This document shows, one piece after another, positions 15,493 through 24,337 of a stretch of DNA of 64,000 nt. Source of the stretch: Streptomyces sp. CC208A (GTDB lineage: Bacteria > Actinomycetota > Actinomycetes > Streptomycetales > Streptomycetaceae); the NCBI RefSeq assembly GCF_030010625.1, contig NZ_JASCXN010000033.1:1-64000 (forward strand). Reading direction: 5' to 3'. The translations under genes were made by a program, and so were the position numbers. Below the pieces are notes generated by a model. It saw only the letters and a program-made list of their open reading frames with translations, did no database searches and was not told the DNA's origin. Positions within the stretch are counted from its first letter, which is position 1; every line of letters begins with the position of its first letter.

Positions 15493-16332
15493 ATGGAGCA
15501 TGAGGTGTTCGTCCCGGTCCCGGCCGCGGCCCTGCGGGCCACCCTCACCGACCCGGACCGGGTGGCGCGCTGCGTGCCCGGCCTCCAGCGCGACGTCTCC
15601 GAGGAGGCGTCCGAGGCGGGCGAGGACCTCGTCGGGCGGTTCAGGCTCCGCGTCGGCGGCCACACCATCACCTACCGGGGCGGCCTGCGGATCGTCGAAC
15701 GGGACGGGGCCATCACCTACGAGGGCGAGGGCACCGAGGCCCGCGGCAAGGGGGTCGCCGAGATCTCCCTGACCGTCGTCCTCACCCCGGCGGCCGAAGG
15801 CACCGGCCTCAGCTTCACCGGCGCCCTCACCGCCACCGGCCGGCTCGCCGCGGAGCCCGAGGAGGCCCGGGAGGCCGCCCGCACCCGGCTCCTGGACGCC
15901 TTCGTGGAGGCCGCCGCCGCCCTCGCCGCCGAGGAGGCCCTGGAGGAGGAGCCCGAGGAGTCCGAGGCGGCCGCGGAGGCCCCCGAAGGAGAGACCTCTT
16001 TCGGCACCGGTGGTTTCGACGGCGGTTTCGACGACGAACTCGACAGCGGCTTCGACGAGGACGCGGTCGAGGCCTTCGGCGAGAGCGTGTTCCCCGAGCC
16101 CGCGGGACCGCCGGACCTCCCGCAGCCCGCCGAGGCCGCCCACGCGCGCCGGACGATGATCGGCCGGAGCGCCGAGGAGGTCGACCACGCCCCGCCGCGC
16201 GGCCGGTACGCCCCCGTCCCCGCCCCCGAGCCCAGCGGCGCAGGCGCCACCCTCCGCTGGGTCGCCCCCGCCGCCGCCCTCGCCCTCGCCTCCGCGGTCA
16301 TCGTCGGCCGCGCCCTGCGCCGCCGCCGCTGA
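15493..16332 (+). CDS. SRPBCC (CoxG-like) protein with C-terminal membrane anchor
   Basis: This 279-residue protein begins with a CoxG-like SRPBCC domain (about residues 1-145: EHEVFVPVPAAALRATLTDPDRVARCVPGLQ ... GRFRLRVGGHTITYRG), a hydrophobic-ligand or membrane-recruiting fold. An acidic Ala/Glu-rich linker follows, then a single transmembrane segment near 255-272 (WVAPAAALALASAVIVGRAL) and a RRRR end. CoxG helps assemble CO dehydrogenase, but no such enzyme is nearby, so that role is not implied. The stop region is tandemly repeated five times (16321-16394). Confidence 0.8.
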   Translation: MEHEVFVPVPAAALRATLTDPDRVARCVPGLQRDVSEEASEAGEDLVGRFRLRVGGHTITYRGGLRIVERDGAITYEGEGTEARGKGVAEISLTVVLTPAAEGTGLSFTGALTATGRLAAEPEEAREAARTRLLDAFVEAAAALAAEEALEEEPEESEAAAEAPEGETSFGTGGFDGGFDDELDSGFDEDAVEAFGESVFPEPAGPPDLPQPAEAAHARRTMIGRSAEEVDHAPPRGRYAPVPAPEPSGAGATLRWVAPAAALALASAVIVGRALRRRR

Positions 16333-16394
16333 GACCGCCGCCGCTGAGACCGGAGCCGCTGAGACCGGAGCCGTTGAAACGGCGCCATTGAAAC
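16321..16394. repeat. Five-unit 15-bp tandem repeat spanning the stop codon
   Basis: Units CGCCGCCGCTGAGAC (16321 and 16336), CGGAGCCGCTGAGAC (16351), CGGAGCCGTTGAAAC (16366) and a 14-bp GGCGCCATTGAAAC (16381) follow one another. Each carries a TGA; because the period is a multiple of 3, the first four TGAs are all in frame with the gene and give it stacked stop codons. Confidence 0.92.
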
Positions 16395-16431
16395 GGTCCA
16401 ACCAACTGGCCCCAGGACTTAGGGTCGTGGC

Positions 16432-17223
16432 GTGAGCAACCTGACGCGACTGACGGCGGGCGACGCCGAGCTGACCATCAACCCCGAGCACGGCGGCCGG
16501 ATCGAGAGCCTCCGCATCGCCGGCACCGAGCTCCTGAAGCAGGGCGAGCGCTACGGCAGCTTCCCGATGGTGCCCTGGTGCGGCCGGACCGGGAACGGTC
16601 TGTTCCGCGACGGCGCCACCACCCACCGGCTGCCCGTCGACGCGGCCCCCCACGCCATTCACGGCACCGTCCGCCACCGCCCCTGGACGGTGGCCCGGAC
16701 CTCCGCCACGGAGGCCGTCCTCACCTGCGAGCTCGACGACCCGTGGCCGTACAAGGGCAGGGTCACCCAGGTCCTCGAACTGGCCGGGGACCGGCTGACG
16801 CTGCGGTTCGGGGTGGAGGCGTACGACGACTCCTTCCCGGCGCAGGCCGGCTGGCACCCCTGGTTCCTGCGGAACCTCGGGCGGGGCGGCGAGGACGTAC
16901 GGATCGGCTTCACGCCCGGCTGGCAGGAGGAGCGCGGCGACGACCACCTGCCCACCGGGCGCCGCGTCGCCCCCACCCCCGGCCCCTGGGACGACTGCTT
17001 CGGCATGCCCGACGGTGTCGACGTCACCCTCACCTGGCCGGGCGAGCTGGAGCTCAGGATGACCAGCCGCGCCGAGTGGGTCGTCATCTACGACGAGCCG
17101 GAGGACACGGTCTGCGTCGAGCCGCAGTCAGGACCGCCGAACGGCCTCAACACCCACCCCCGCCTGGTCACCCCCATCGACCCCCTGGAGGTCGAGAGCG
17201 TCTGGGCCTGGCAGCGGCTCTGA
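16432..17223 (+). CDS. Aldose 1-epimerase family protein
   Basis: From GTG 16432 the protein has 263 residues with the galactose mutarotase-like beta-sandwich pattern: NPEHGGRIESLRIAGTELL, PMVPWCGRTGNG, AIHGTVRHRPWTV containing the conserved His, and FPAQAGWHPWFLRNLG with the second His. The Glu in VCVEPQSGPPNG is the likely catalytic base. It interconverts sugar anomers in the cytosol. pyrE begins 26 bp downstream, suggesting one transcript. Confidence 0.88.
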   Translation: MSNLTRLTAGDAELTINPEHGGRIESLRIAGTELLKQGERYGSFPMVPWCGRTGNGLFRDGATTHRLPVDAAPHAIHGTVRHRPWTVARTSATEAVLTCELDDPWPYKGRVTQVLELAGDRLTLRFGVEAYDDSFPAQAGWHPWFLRNLGRGGEDVRIGFTPGWQEERGDDHLPTGRRVAPTPGPWDDCFGMPDGVDVTLTWPGELELRMTSRAEWVVIYDEPEDTVCVEPQSGPPNGLNTHPRLVTPIDPLEVESVWAWQRL

Positions 17224-17248
17224 GCCCGGCGCCCTTAAGCTCAGGAGC

Positions 17249-17797
17249 ATGACTGACGTACGCGCTGAACTGCTCCAGCAGATCAAGGACAAGGCCGTGG
17301 TGCACGGCAAGGTGACCCTCTCCTCGGGTCTGGAAGCCGACTACTACGTGGACCTGCGCCGGATCACGCTGGACGGGGCGGCGTCGCCGCTGGTCGGCCA
17401 GGTCATGCTCGACCTGGTCGAGGACCTCGACTTCGACGCGGTCGGCGGCCTCACCCTGGGCGCCGACCCGGTCGCCACCTCGATGCTGCACGCCTCCGCC
17501 GCGCGCGGCGAGCGCCTGGACGCCTTCGTCGTCCGCAAGGCCGCCAAGGCCCACGGCATGCAGCGCCAGGTCGAGGGCCCGGACATCAAGGGCCGCCGGG
17601 TCCTGATCGTCGAGGACACCTCCACCACCGGCGGCTCTCCGCTGACCGCCGTCGAGGCGGCCCGCGCCGCCGGTGCCGAGGTCGTCGCCGTCGCCACGAT
17701 CGTGGACCGCGCCACCGGGGCCGGCGAGAAGATCAGCGGCACGGCGGGCGTCCCGTACCTCTACGCCTACGCGCTCGACGAGCTCGGTCTCGCCTAG
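17249..17797 (+). CDS. pyrE: Orotate phosphoribosyltransferase
   Basis: This 182-residue enzyme has the PRPP-binding signature RRVLIVEDTSTTGGSPLTAVEAAR near residues 114-136 and the dimer-loop lysines in RKAAKAHG. It converts orotate and PRPP to OMP in pyrimidine synthesis. The length is normal for actinobacterial PyrE. It sits between aldose epimerase and fba; the parS-type palindrome lies about 80 bp after its stop. Confidence 0.95.
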   Translation: MTDVRAELLQQIKDKAVVHGKVTLSSGLEADYYVDLRRITLDGAASPLVGQVMLDLVEDLDFDAVGGLTLGADPVATSMLHASAARGERLDAFVVRKAAKAHGMQRQVEGPDIKGRRVLIVEDTSTTGGSPLTAVEAARAAGAEVVAVATIVDRATGAGEKISGTAGVPYLYAYALDELGLA

Positions 17798-17877
17798 CCG
17801 CACGGACGAACCGCCGCGAAGTCGTGACGTAGGCCGGGGACCCCGGCGTATGCGGTCCTGACCTGTGCTTTTCCCCT

Positions 17878-17911
17878 GGGGCGGGGTGTTTCACGTGAAA
17901 CACCCCGCCCC
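17878..17911. other. parS chromosome-partition site (ParB binding) in a 34-bp perfect palindrome
   Basis: The core TGTTTCACGTGAAACA (17887-17902) is identical to the consensus parS. It is extended on both sides by GGGGCGGGG/CCCCGCCCC into a loopless 34-bp palindrome. Streptomyces parS sites cluster near oriC, so this supports an origin-proximal location. It lies between pyrE and fba, outside coding sequence. The GC-rich arms could also act as a transcription terminator for pyrE. Confidence 0.95.
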
Positions 17912-18032
17912 TCGGCGTGCAGTGCCCGTGGGAGCCCGGGCAGGAGTCTGGAAAGATGGCACCGACGATGACGTCGCCCCTAGGTCAGGGACACAGCAAC
18001 GCCCACACCCGCACATCACAAGGAGCGGACGA

Positions 18033-19055
18033 ATGCCCATCGCAACCCCCGAGGTCTACGCCGAGATGCTCGACCGGGCGAAGGCTGGCAAGTTCGCCTA
18101 CCCGGCCATCAACGTGACCTCGTCCCAGACCCTCCACGCGGCGCTGCGCGGCTTCGCCGAGGCCCAGAGCGACGGCATCATCCAGATCTCGACCGGCGGC
18201 GCCGAGTTCCTGGGCGGCCAGTACAGCAAGGACATGGTCACGGGCGCCGTCGCCCTGGCCGAGTTCGCCCACATCGTCGCCGCGAAGTACGACATCACCG
18301 TCGCGCTGCACACCGACCACTGCCCCAAGGACAAGCTGGACGGCTACGTCCGCCCGCTGCTCGACATCTCCGCCGAGCGCGTCGCCCGGGGCGAGAACCC
18401 GCTCTTCCAGTCGCACATGTGGGACGGCTCCGCCGAGACCCTGGCCGACAACCTGGCCATCGGCCAGGAGCTGCTCGCCAAGGCCGCCGCCGCCAACATC
18501 ATCCTCGAGGTCGAGATCACCCCGACCGGTGGTGAGGAGGACGGCGTCAGCCACGAGATCAACGACGAGCTGTACACCTCCGTCGACGACGCGATCCGCA
18601 CCGCCGAGGCCCTGGGCCTGGGCGAGAAGGGCCGCTACCTGCTCGCCGCCTCCTTCGGCAACGTGCACGGCGTCTACAAGCCGGGCAACGTCGTCCTGCG
18701 CCCCGAGCTCCTCAAGGACCTCCAGGCCGGTGTCGGCGAGAAGTTCGGCAAGAGCTCGCCGTTCGACTTCGTCTTCCACGGCGGCTCCGGCTCGACCGCC
18801 GAGGAGATCGCCACCGCCATCGACAACGGCGTGGTGAAGATGAACCTCGACACCGACACCCAGTACGCCTTCACCCGTCCGGTCGTGGACCACATGTTCC
18901 GCAACTACGACGGCGTCCTGAAGGTCGACGGCGAGGTCGGCAAGAAGTCCACCTACGACCCGCGCACCTGGGGCAAGCTCGCCGAGGCGGGCATGGCCCA
19001 GCGCGTCACCGAGGCGTGCGAGGCGCTGCGCTCGGCCGGCAAGAAGCTGAAGTAA
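18033..19055 (+). CDS. fba: Class II fructose-bisphosphate aldolase
   Basis: ATG 18033, preceded by AGGAG, gives 340 residues. Zinc ligands are visible in TVALHTDHCPKDKL and in LAASFGNVHGVYKPG and FDFVFHGGSGS. These define the metal-dependent class II enzyme of the long (class IIA) type, which splits fructose-1,6-bisphosphate into DHAP and glyceraldehyde-3-phosphate in glycolysis. An upstream in-frame extension is rejected because it would read through parS and lacks a ribosome site. A perfect hairpin follows the stop. Confidence 0.96.
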   Translation: MPIATPEVYAEMLDRAKAGKFAYPAINVTSSQTLHAALRGFAEAQSDGIIQISTGGAEFLGGQYSKDMVTGAVALAEFAHIVAAKYDITVALHTDHCPKDKLDGYVRPLLDISAERVARGENPLFQSHMWDGSAETLADNLAIGQELLAKAAAANIILEVEITPTGGEEDGVSHEINDELYTSVDDAIRTAEALGLGEKGRYLLAASFGNVHGVYKPGNVVLRPELLKDLQAGVGEKFGKSSPFDFVFHGGSGSTAEEIATAIDNGVVKMNLDTDTQYAFTRPVVDHMFRNYDGVLKVDGEVGKKSTYDPRTWGKLAEAGMAQRVTEACEALRSAGKKLK

Positions 19056-19059
19056 GTCC

Positions 19060-19110
19060 GTACGCGAAAGGGCCCGGCACCCGCTGAGGGCGCCGGGCCC
19101 TTTCGCGTAC
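19060..19110. terminator. Hairpin terminator after fba
   Basis: Perfect 19-bp arms (19060-19078 and 19092-19110) with a 13-nt loop begin 5 bp after the fba stop. The next gene starts at 19172. Confidence 0.9.
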
Positions 19111-19171
19111 CCGCGTACCCGCCCCCGGACCCGGGGAGGCACGCGCCCCCGGAACGGGGGATCATGCAGGC

Positions 19172-20626
19172 ATGAGTGCGGCGGCTGGGCCCGAGGTGCG
19201 GATGGCCTCAGGGACGGGGCGGTGGATCGTCTTCACGACCGTCCTCGGCTCGGGGATGGCGCTGCTCGACTCGACCGTCGTCAACGTGGCGCTGCCGCAC
19301 ATCGGCGAGGACCTCGGCGCCGACCTCGCCGTGCTCCAGTGGACCGTCAACGCGTACATGCTGACGCTGGCGGGGCTGATCCTGCTCGGCGGCTCGCTCG
19401 GCGACCGGTACGGGCGCCGCCGGGTCTTCGTCGTCGGCGTGGTGTGGTTCGCGCTCGCCTCGCTGCTGTGCGGGCTCGCCCCGAACGCCGAGGTGCTCGT
19501 CGCGGCCCGCGCCCTCCAGGGCGTCGGCGGGGCGCTGCTCACCCCCGGTTCCCTCGCCCTCATCCAGGCGAGCTTCCACCCCGACGACCGGGCCAGGGCG
19601 GTCGGCCTGTGGTCCGGCTTCGGCGGGGTCGGGGCGGCGATCGGGCCGTTCGTCGGCGGCTGGCTGGTCGACGGGCCCGGCTGGCGCTGGGTCTTCCTCC
19701 TGAACGTGCCGCTCGCCGCCCTCTGCGTGCCGGTCGCGCTGCGGCACGTGCCCGAGTCGCGGGACGAGACCGCGCACGGCCGGCGCTTCGACGTGCTGGG
19801 CGCGGTGCTCGGCGCGGCGGGCCTCGGCCTCGTCACGTACGCGCTGATCAGCGCGGTGTGGTGGGCGGGAGTGGCGGGTGTGGTCGTCGGCGCCGGGTTC
19901 GTGGCGGTGGAGCGGCGGCGGGGCGAGCGGGCGATGGTGCCGCCGTCGATCTTCCGCTCCCGGCTTTTCACCGCGGTGAACCTGGTGACGCTGTGCGTGT
20001 ACGCGGCCTTCGGCGGCTTCTTCTTCCTCGTCGTGATCCAGCTCCAGGTCGTCTCCGGCTACTCGGCCCTCGCCGCCGGTACGGCCCTGCTGCCGACGAC
20101 CGTCCTGATGCTGCTGCTCTCCGCGAAGGCCGGCGAGCTGGGGGAGCGGATCGGGCCGCGCATCCCGCTGACCGTGGGCCCGCTGCTGTGCGCCGCCGGG
20201 ATGCTGCTGATGCTGCGGGCCGGGGAGGACGCCTCGTACGTACGGGACGTGCTGCCGGCGCTGCTGGTGCTCGGCGCCGGCATGACGACCCTGGTGGCGC
20301 CGCTGACCGCGACGGTCCTGGCCTCCGTCGCCGTCTCCCGCGCCGGGCTCGCCAGCGGCATCAACAACGCGGCGGCGCGGGCGGCCGGTCTGGTCGCGGT
20401 GGCGGCGCTGCCGCTCCTGACGGGCATGGGGCCGGAGACGTACCGCTCGCCGGTGGAGTTCGACGCGGCGTTCGGCCGGGCGATGCCGATCTGCGCGGGG
20501 GTGCTCGCCGTCGGCGCGCTCCTCGCCTGGACGACGATGCGCACCCCCGCCGAGCTGACGTGCCACCCCGAGTGCCGGCACCACTGCGGAGTGGCCGCCC
20601 CGCCCCTGGACCCGGGCACCTCCTGA
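19172..20626 (+). CDS. MFS drug/metabolite exporter (EmrB/QacA-type, 14 TM)
   Basis: This 484-residue membrane protein has the DHA2-type pattern: MALLDSTVVNVALPHIGEDLGADLAVLQWTVNAYMLTLAG in the first helices, motif A GGSLGDRYGRRRVF, and motif C LTPGSLALIQASFHPDDRARAVGLWSGFGGVGAAIGPFVGG. About 14 hydrophobic segments can be counted. It would use the proton gradient to export a small molecule; the substrate is not readable. No regulator is adjacent. The C-terminus carries a Cys/His cluster (CHPECRHHC), which is unusual for the family. Confidence 0.9.
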   Translation: MSAAAGPEVRMASGTGRWIVFTTVLGSGMALLDSTVVNVALPHIGEDLGADLAVLQWTVNAYMLTLAGLILLGGSLGDRYGRRRVFVVGVVWFALASLLCGLAPNAEVLVAARALQGVGGALLTPGSLALIQASFHPDDRARAVGLWSGFGGVGAAIGPFVGGWLVDGPGWRWVFLLNVPLAALCVPVALRHVPESRDETAHGRRFDVLGAVLGAAGLGLVTYALISAVWWAGVAGVVVGAGFVAVERRRGERAMVPPSIFRSRLFTAVNLVTLCVYAAFGGFFFLVVIQLQVVSGYSALAAGTALLPTTVLMLLLSAKAGELGERIGPRIPLTVGPLLCAAGMLLMLRAGEDASYVRDVLPALLVLGAGMTTLVAPLTATVLASVAVSRAGLASGINNAAARAAGLVAVAALPLLTGMGPETYRSPVEFDAAFGRAMPICAGVLAVGALLAWTTMRTPAELTCHPECRHHCGVAAPPLDPGTS

Positions 20627-20656
20627 GCCCGCCGCCGGTGGGGCAGACTGGGGGGC

Positions 20657-21070
20657 ATGGTCACTCATGAGAATCTGCTGGGCGGGCCCGCGCCCACCCG
20701 TCTGCCCGACGAGCCCGAGCCGCGTGAGCTGATGGCGCAGGGCGCCGCGCCCGCCGACGTCGCCGCGAAGTACCCGACCTCCTCGCTCGCGTGGGCGCAG
20801 CTCGCGGACGACGCCTTCGAGGCGGGCCGCGTGGTGGAGTCGTACGCCTACGCCCGCACCGGCTACCACCGGGGGCTCGACGCGCTGCGCCGCAACGGCT
20901 GGAAGGGCCACGGTCCGGTGCCGTGGGAGCACGAGCCGAACCGCGGCTTCCTGCGGGCCCTGCACGCGCTGGCGCGGGCGGCCGGGGAGATCGGCGAGCA
21001 GGACGAGTACGAGCGGTGCACGACCTTCCTGCGGGACTCGTCGGAGACCGCCGCCGAGACGCTGGGCTGA
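20657..21070 (+). CDS. DUF3151 family protein
   Basis: This 137-residue soluble protein matches the conserved actinobacterial DUF3151 pattern (LLGGPAPTRLPDEPEPRELMAQG, DVAAKYPTSSLAWAQLADDA, YAYARTGYHRGLDALRRNGWKG). The helical repeats recall TPR pairs. Function unknown. It follows the MFS gene after 30 bp and is separated from the DUF3152 gene by 72 bp. Confidence 0.85.
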   Translation: MVTHENLLGGPAPTRLPDEPEPRELMAQGAAPADVAAKYPTSSLAWAQLADDAFEAGRVVESYAYARTGYHRGLDALRRNGWKGHGPVPWEHEPNRGFLRALHALARAAGEIGEQDEYERCTTFLRDSSETAAETLG

Positions 21071-21142
21071 CCCCGGCCCCCCAGGGGGTTCGCCCCCGGC
21101 CGGTACGATCCCCCGGACCGGCCTGAACAGGGGGGAACTGTC

Positions 21143-22111
21143 GTGGGCAAGCGGGGGGCGCCTGACCGGCGCCATCAGAACCGGCAGAACCGGCAGAACC
21201 GGCAGAACCGGCAGAACCGGCAGAACGGGCCGAGGGGGAGGAGCCGCCGCCGCGGGGGGACGCGGGTCACGCGCCGCGGGCGGTTCGTCCTGACGACCCT
21301 GGTCCTGATGGGGGTCTCGCTCGGCGCGGGCGTGGCGCTCGCCCACTTCCAGGACGGGGGCGGTGTGGAGGACTCCGCCGCGCCCCCGCCCGTGGCGGCG
21401 CCGGAGACGCCGACGACGGCCGCCCCGGCGCCGACCCGCACGCCCACGCCCACGGCCACGGCCACGCGGAAACCGAAGCCGAAGCCGGACCCCACGAAGC
21501 CGACGGCGACCGCGACCGCGACCGCGAAGAAGCCCGCGACCGTGCCGAAGTCCGGCCCGGGGACCTTCACCACCGCCTCCGGCTCCGGCAAGGTCACCGG
21601 CACCGGCGGGAAGCTGCGCCGGTACCGGGTGCAGGTCGAGCAGGGCATCGACCTGTCGGCGCGCACGGCCGCCCGGGAGATCGAGGCGATCCTCGCCCAT
21701 CCGCGGAGCTGGGCCGCGCACGGCAGGGGCCGCTTCCAGCTGGTCGAGTCGAACGCCGACTTCGTGATCCGGATCGCCACCCCCGACACCGCCGACGCGC
21801 TCTGCGCCCGGCAGGGCTTCAACACGCGCGGCGAGCTGAACTGCGAGACCGCCGACGGCGTCGTGGTGAACCTCAAGCGGTGGATGCTGGGCTCGCCGAC
21901 CTTCGCGGGGCCGCCGGAGGAGTACCGGCACCTGATCATCAACCACGAGGTGGGGCACGAGATCGGCATCCGGCAGCACATGGGCTGCGGCGGTCCCGGC
22001 AAGCCCGCGCCCGCGATGATGCAGCAGATCAAGGGCCTCAACGGATGTCGTTCGAACGCTTTTCCGTATGACGAAGGGGGGGTCTACATCACCGGTCCGA
22101 TCGTGTCATGA
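21143..22111 (+). CDS. DUF3152 membrane-anchored metalloprotease-like protein
   Basis: GTG 21143 gives 322 residues. A basic N-terminus with six tandem QNR units is followed by one transmembrane segment (about 51-70), a Thr/Pro/Lys-rich extracellular linker, and a C-terminal domain with a zincin-like site NHEVGHEIG near residue 270. A third ligand may be the His of IRQHMGC. Its domain lies outside the membrane if the positive-inside rule holds. Substrate unknown; metal ligands make a secreted or tethered peptidase plausible. Confidence 0.85.
   Translation: MGKRGAPDRRHQNRQNRQNRQNRQNRQNGPRGRSRRRGGTRVTRRGRFVLTTLVLMGVSLGAGVALAHFQDGGGVEDSAAPPPVAAPETPTTAAPAPTRTPTPTATATRKPKPKPDPTKPTATATATAKKPATVPKSGPGTFTTASGSGKVTGTGGKLRRYRVQVEQGIDLSARTAAREIEAILAHPRSWAAHGRGRFQLVESNADFVIRIATPDTADALCARQGFNTRGELNCETADGVVVNLKRWMLGSPTFAGPPEEYRHLIINHEVGHEIGIRQHMGCGGPGKPAPAMMQQIKGLNGCRSNAFPYDEGGVYITGPIVS
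21176..21229. repeat. Six-unit 9-bp tandem repeat encoding QNR
   Basis: CAGAACCGG is repeated five times exactly from 21176, with a sixth copy CAGAACGGG ending at 21229. It encodes (QNR)5-QNG in the cytosolic tail of the DUF3152 protein. The repeat keeps frame, so copy number can vary without truncation. Confidence 0.95.
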
Positions 22112-22233
22112 TGCGCATGGGACGGCGCGCGCGGAAGCGTGCCTCCTGAGGGGACCGGGGCTCCCGTGGCACGCCGCTGAGCGCGCACGGTGGAGCGGAC
22201 CGCTACCCGGTAGTTCGTATCGAGGAGACAGAA

Positions 22234-23097
22234 ATGTCGACCTACCAGGGTTCTCCCGATGCCTCCGGAGCCGGTGCGGTCGCCGAAGACGCGCCGAACC
22301 TCGACTTCGCGGGCACCACGCCGTACGAGGACTACGTCCAGGCGGACGTCCTCACCCACCTCCAGCACCTCCGCTCGGACGACCCCGGCGAGATGGTCTT
22401 CCTGGTCACCACCCAGGTCATGGAGCTGTGGTTCACGGTGATCGTCCACGAGTGGGAGACCGCGAGCCGCGCCCTGCGCGAGGACCGGCTGCCGGTCGCG
22501 ATCGACGCGCTCAAGCGCTCGGTCCGCGAGCTGGAGGCGCTCAACCACTCCTGGCGCCCGCTCGCCCAGCTCACCCCCGCCCAGTTCAACTCCTACCGCG
22601 GCGCGCTCGGCGAGGGCTCCGGCTTCCAGTCGGCGATGTACCGGCGCATGGAGTTCCTGCTCGGCGAGAAGTCCGCGTCCATGCTCGTCCCGCACCGGGG
22701 CGCGCCCCGCGTCCACGCCGAGCTGGAGAAGGCGCTGCACGAGCCGAGCCTGTACGACGAGACGCTCGCCTTCCTCGCCCGGCGCGGCCTGCCCGTGCCG
22801 CCGTCCGTCCTCGGCCGTGACCTCACCCAGCGGTACGAGCCGTCGGCGCAGGTCGAGGCCGTGTGGGCGTCGCTGTACGCGGCGCCCGAGGAGCACGACG
22901 AGCTGGTCCGCCTCGGCGAGGCGCTGAGCGACGTCGCCGAGCTGGTCTGGCGCTGGCGCAACGACCACCTGGTGGCGACCCGGCGCGCGATGGGCGCCAA
23001 GACCGGCACCGGCGGCTCCGCGGGCGTGGCCTGGCTGGAGAAGCGCGCCCAGAAGAACGTGTTCCCCGAGCTCTGGACGGCCCGCAGCCATGTCTGA
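22234..23097 (+). CDS. kynA: Tryptophan 2,3-dioxygenase
   Basis: This 287-residue haem enzyme shows the TDO pattern: YEDYVQADVLTHLQ, FLVTTQVMELWFTVIVHEW, LAQLTPAQFNSYRGALGEGSGFQS and the proximal His in WRWRNDHLVATRRAMG. It opens the indole ring of tryptophan to N-formylkynurenine. AGGAGA lies before the ATG. It overlaps the kynureninase gene by 8 bp, so the two are coupled. Confidence 0.96.
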   Translation: MSTYQGSPDASGAGAVAEDAPNLDFAGTTPYEDYVQADVLTHLQHLRSDDPGEMVFLVTTQVMELWFTVIVHEWETASRALREDRLPVAIDALKRSVRELEALNHSWRPLAQLTPAQFNSYRGALGEGSGFQSAMYRRMEFLLGEKSASMLVPHRGAPRVHAELEKALHEPSLYDETLAFLARRGLPVPPSVLGRDLTQRYEPSAQVEAVWASLYAAPEEHDELVRLGEALSDVAELVWRWRNDHLVATRRAMGAKTGTGGSAGVAWLEKRAQKNVFPELWTARSHV

Positions 23098-24310
23098 CCC
23101 CAAGGATCTCAAGCAGGAGGCCGAGCGCCTCGACGCCGCCGACCCGCTCGCCGCCCACCGGGCCAAGTTCGCCCTCGACGAGGAGACCGTCTACCTCGAC
23201 GGCAACTCGCTCGGCGCGCTCCCCGCCCACGTCCCCGCCCGGATGGCCGAGGTCGTCGGCCGCGAGTGGGGCGAGCTGCGGATCCGCTCCTGGGACGAGT
23301 CGGGCTGGTGGACCGCCCCCGAGCGGATCGGCGACCGGATCGCCCCGCTCGTCGGCGCCGCCCCAGGACAGATCGTGGTCGGCGACTCGACCAGCGTGAA
23401 CGTCTTCAAGGCGGTCGTCGCGGCGGCCCGCCTCGCGGGAGGAGCCGGGGAGGGACGCGACGAGATCCTGGTGGACGGGACGACCTTTCCCACGGACGGG
23501 TACATCGCCGAGTCCGCCGCCCGGATGACCGGTCACCGGATCGTGGCCCTCGACCCGGCCGACATCCCCGGCGCGGCGAACGAACGGACGGCGCTCGCAC
23601 TCGTCAACCACGTCGACTACCGCACCGGCCGCCTCCACGACCTGCCCGGCACCACCGCCGCCCTCCACGCGGCGGGCGCGCTGGCCGTCTGGGACCTGTG
23701 CCACAGCGCGGGTGCCCTGCCGGTCGGCCTCGACGCGCACGGCGTCGACCTGGCCGTCGGCTGCACGTACAAGTACCTCAACGGCGGCCCCGGCTCGCCC
23801 GCGTACCTGTACGTCGCCGAGCGCCACCAGGCCCGCTTCGACTCGCCGCTGCCGGGCTGGACCTCGCATGCCGACCCCTTCGGCATGACCCCCGGCTACC
23901 GGGCCGCCGACGGCGCCGTCCGGGGCCGCGTCGGCACCCCCGACATCCTGTCGATGCTCGCCCTGGAGGCGGCGCTCGACGTGTGGGACGGGGTCGCGGT
24001 CGAGGAGGTGCGCGCCAAGTCCCTCGCCCTCACCGACTTCTTCCTGGAGTGCGTGCGGGCGTACGTCCCCGAGGGCCGGGTCGTGCCGGTCACCCCGGAG
24101 CCGCACGGCGAGCGCGGCAGCCAGGTGGCGCTCAGCTGCCCGGACGCGCCGGTCGTGATGCCCGAGCTGATCAAGCGCGGTGTGGTCGGCGACCTGCGCC
24201 GCCCGGACCTCCTGCGGTTCGGCTTCACCCCGCTGTACGTCGGCTTCGCGGACGCGGAGCGGGCGGCGCGGGTGCTCGCCGAGGTGCTCGCCGGGCTTCC
24301 GGCCGACTGA
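23090..24310 (+). CDS. kynU: Kynureninase
   Basis: This 406-residue PLP enzyme has the kynureninase signature: VYLDGNSLGALPAHV, DSTSVNVFK, WDLCHSAGALPVGLDAHGVDLAVGCTYKYLNGGPGSPAYLYV with the PLP Lys in TYKYLNGG. It cleaves kynurenine to anthranilate and alanine. The ATG lies inside the end of kynA. Downstream is an 11-bp tandem repeat and then a hydrolase that could supply the missing formamidase step. Confidence 0.96.
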   Translation: MSDPKDLKQEAERLDAADPLAAHRAKFALDEETVYLDGNSLGALPAHVPARMAEVVGREWGELRIRSWDESGWWTAPERIGDRIAPLVGAAPGQIVVGDSTSVNVFKAVVAAARLAGGAGEGRDEILVDGTTFPTDGYIAESAARMTGHRIVALDPADIPGAANERTALALVNHVDYRTGRLHDLPGTTAALHAAGALAVWDLCHSAGALPVGLDAHGVDLAVGCTYKYLNGGPGSPAYLYVAERHQARFDSPLPGWTSHADPFGMTPGYRAADGAVRGRVGTPDILSMLALEAALDVWDGVAVEEVRAKSLALTDFFLECVRAYVPEGRVVPVTPEPHGERGSQVALSCPDAPVVMPELIKRGVVGDLRRPDLLRFGFTPLYVGFADAERAARVLAEVLAGLPAD

Positions 24311-24337
24311 CGGGCGACCGACGGCCGGTGACCTTTC

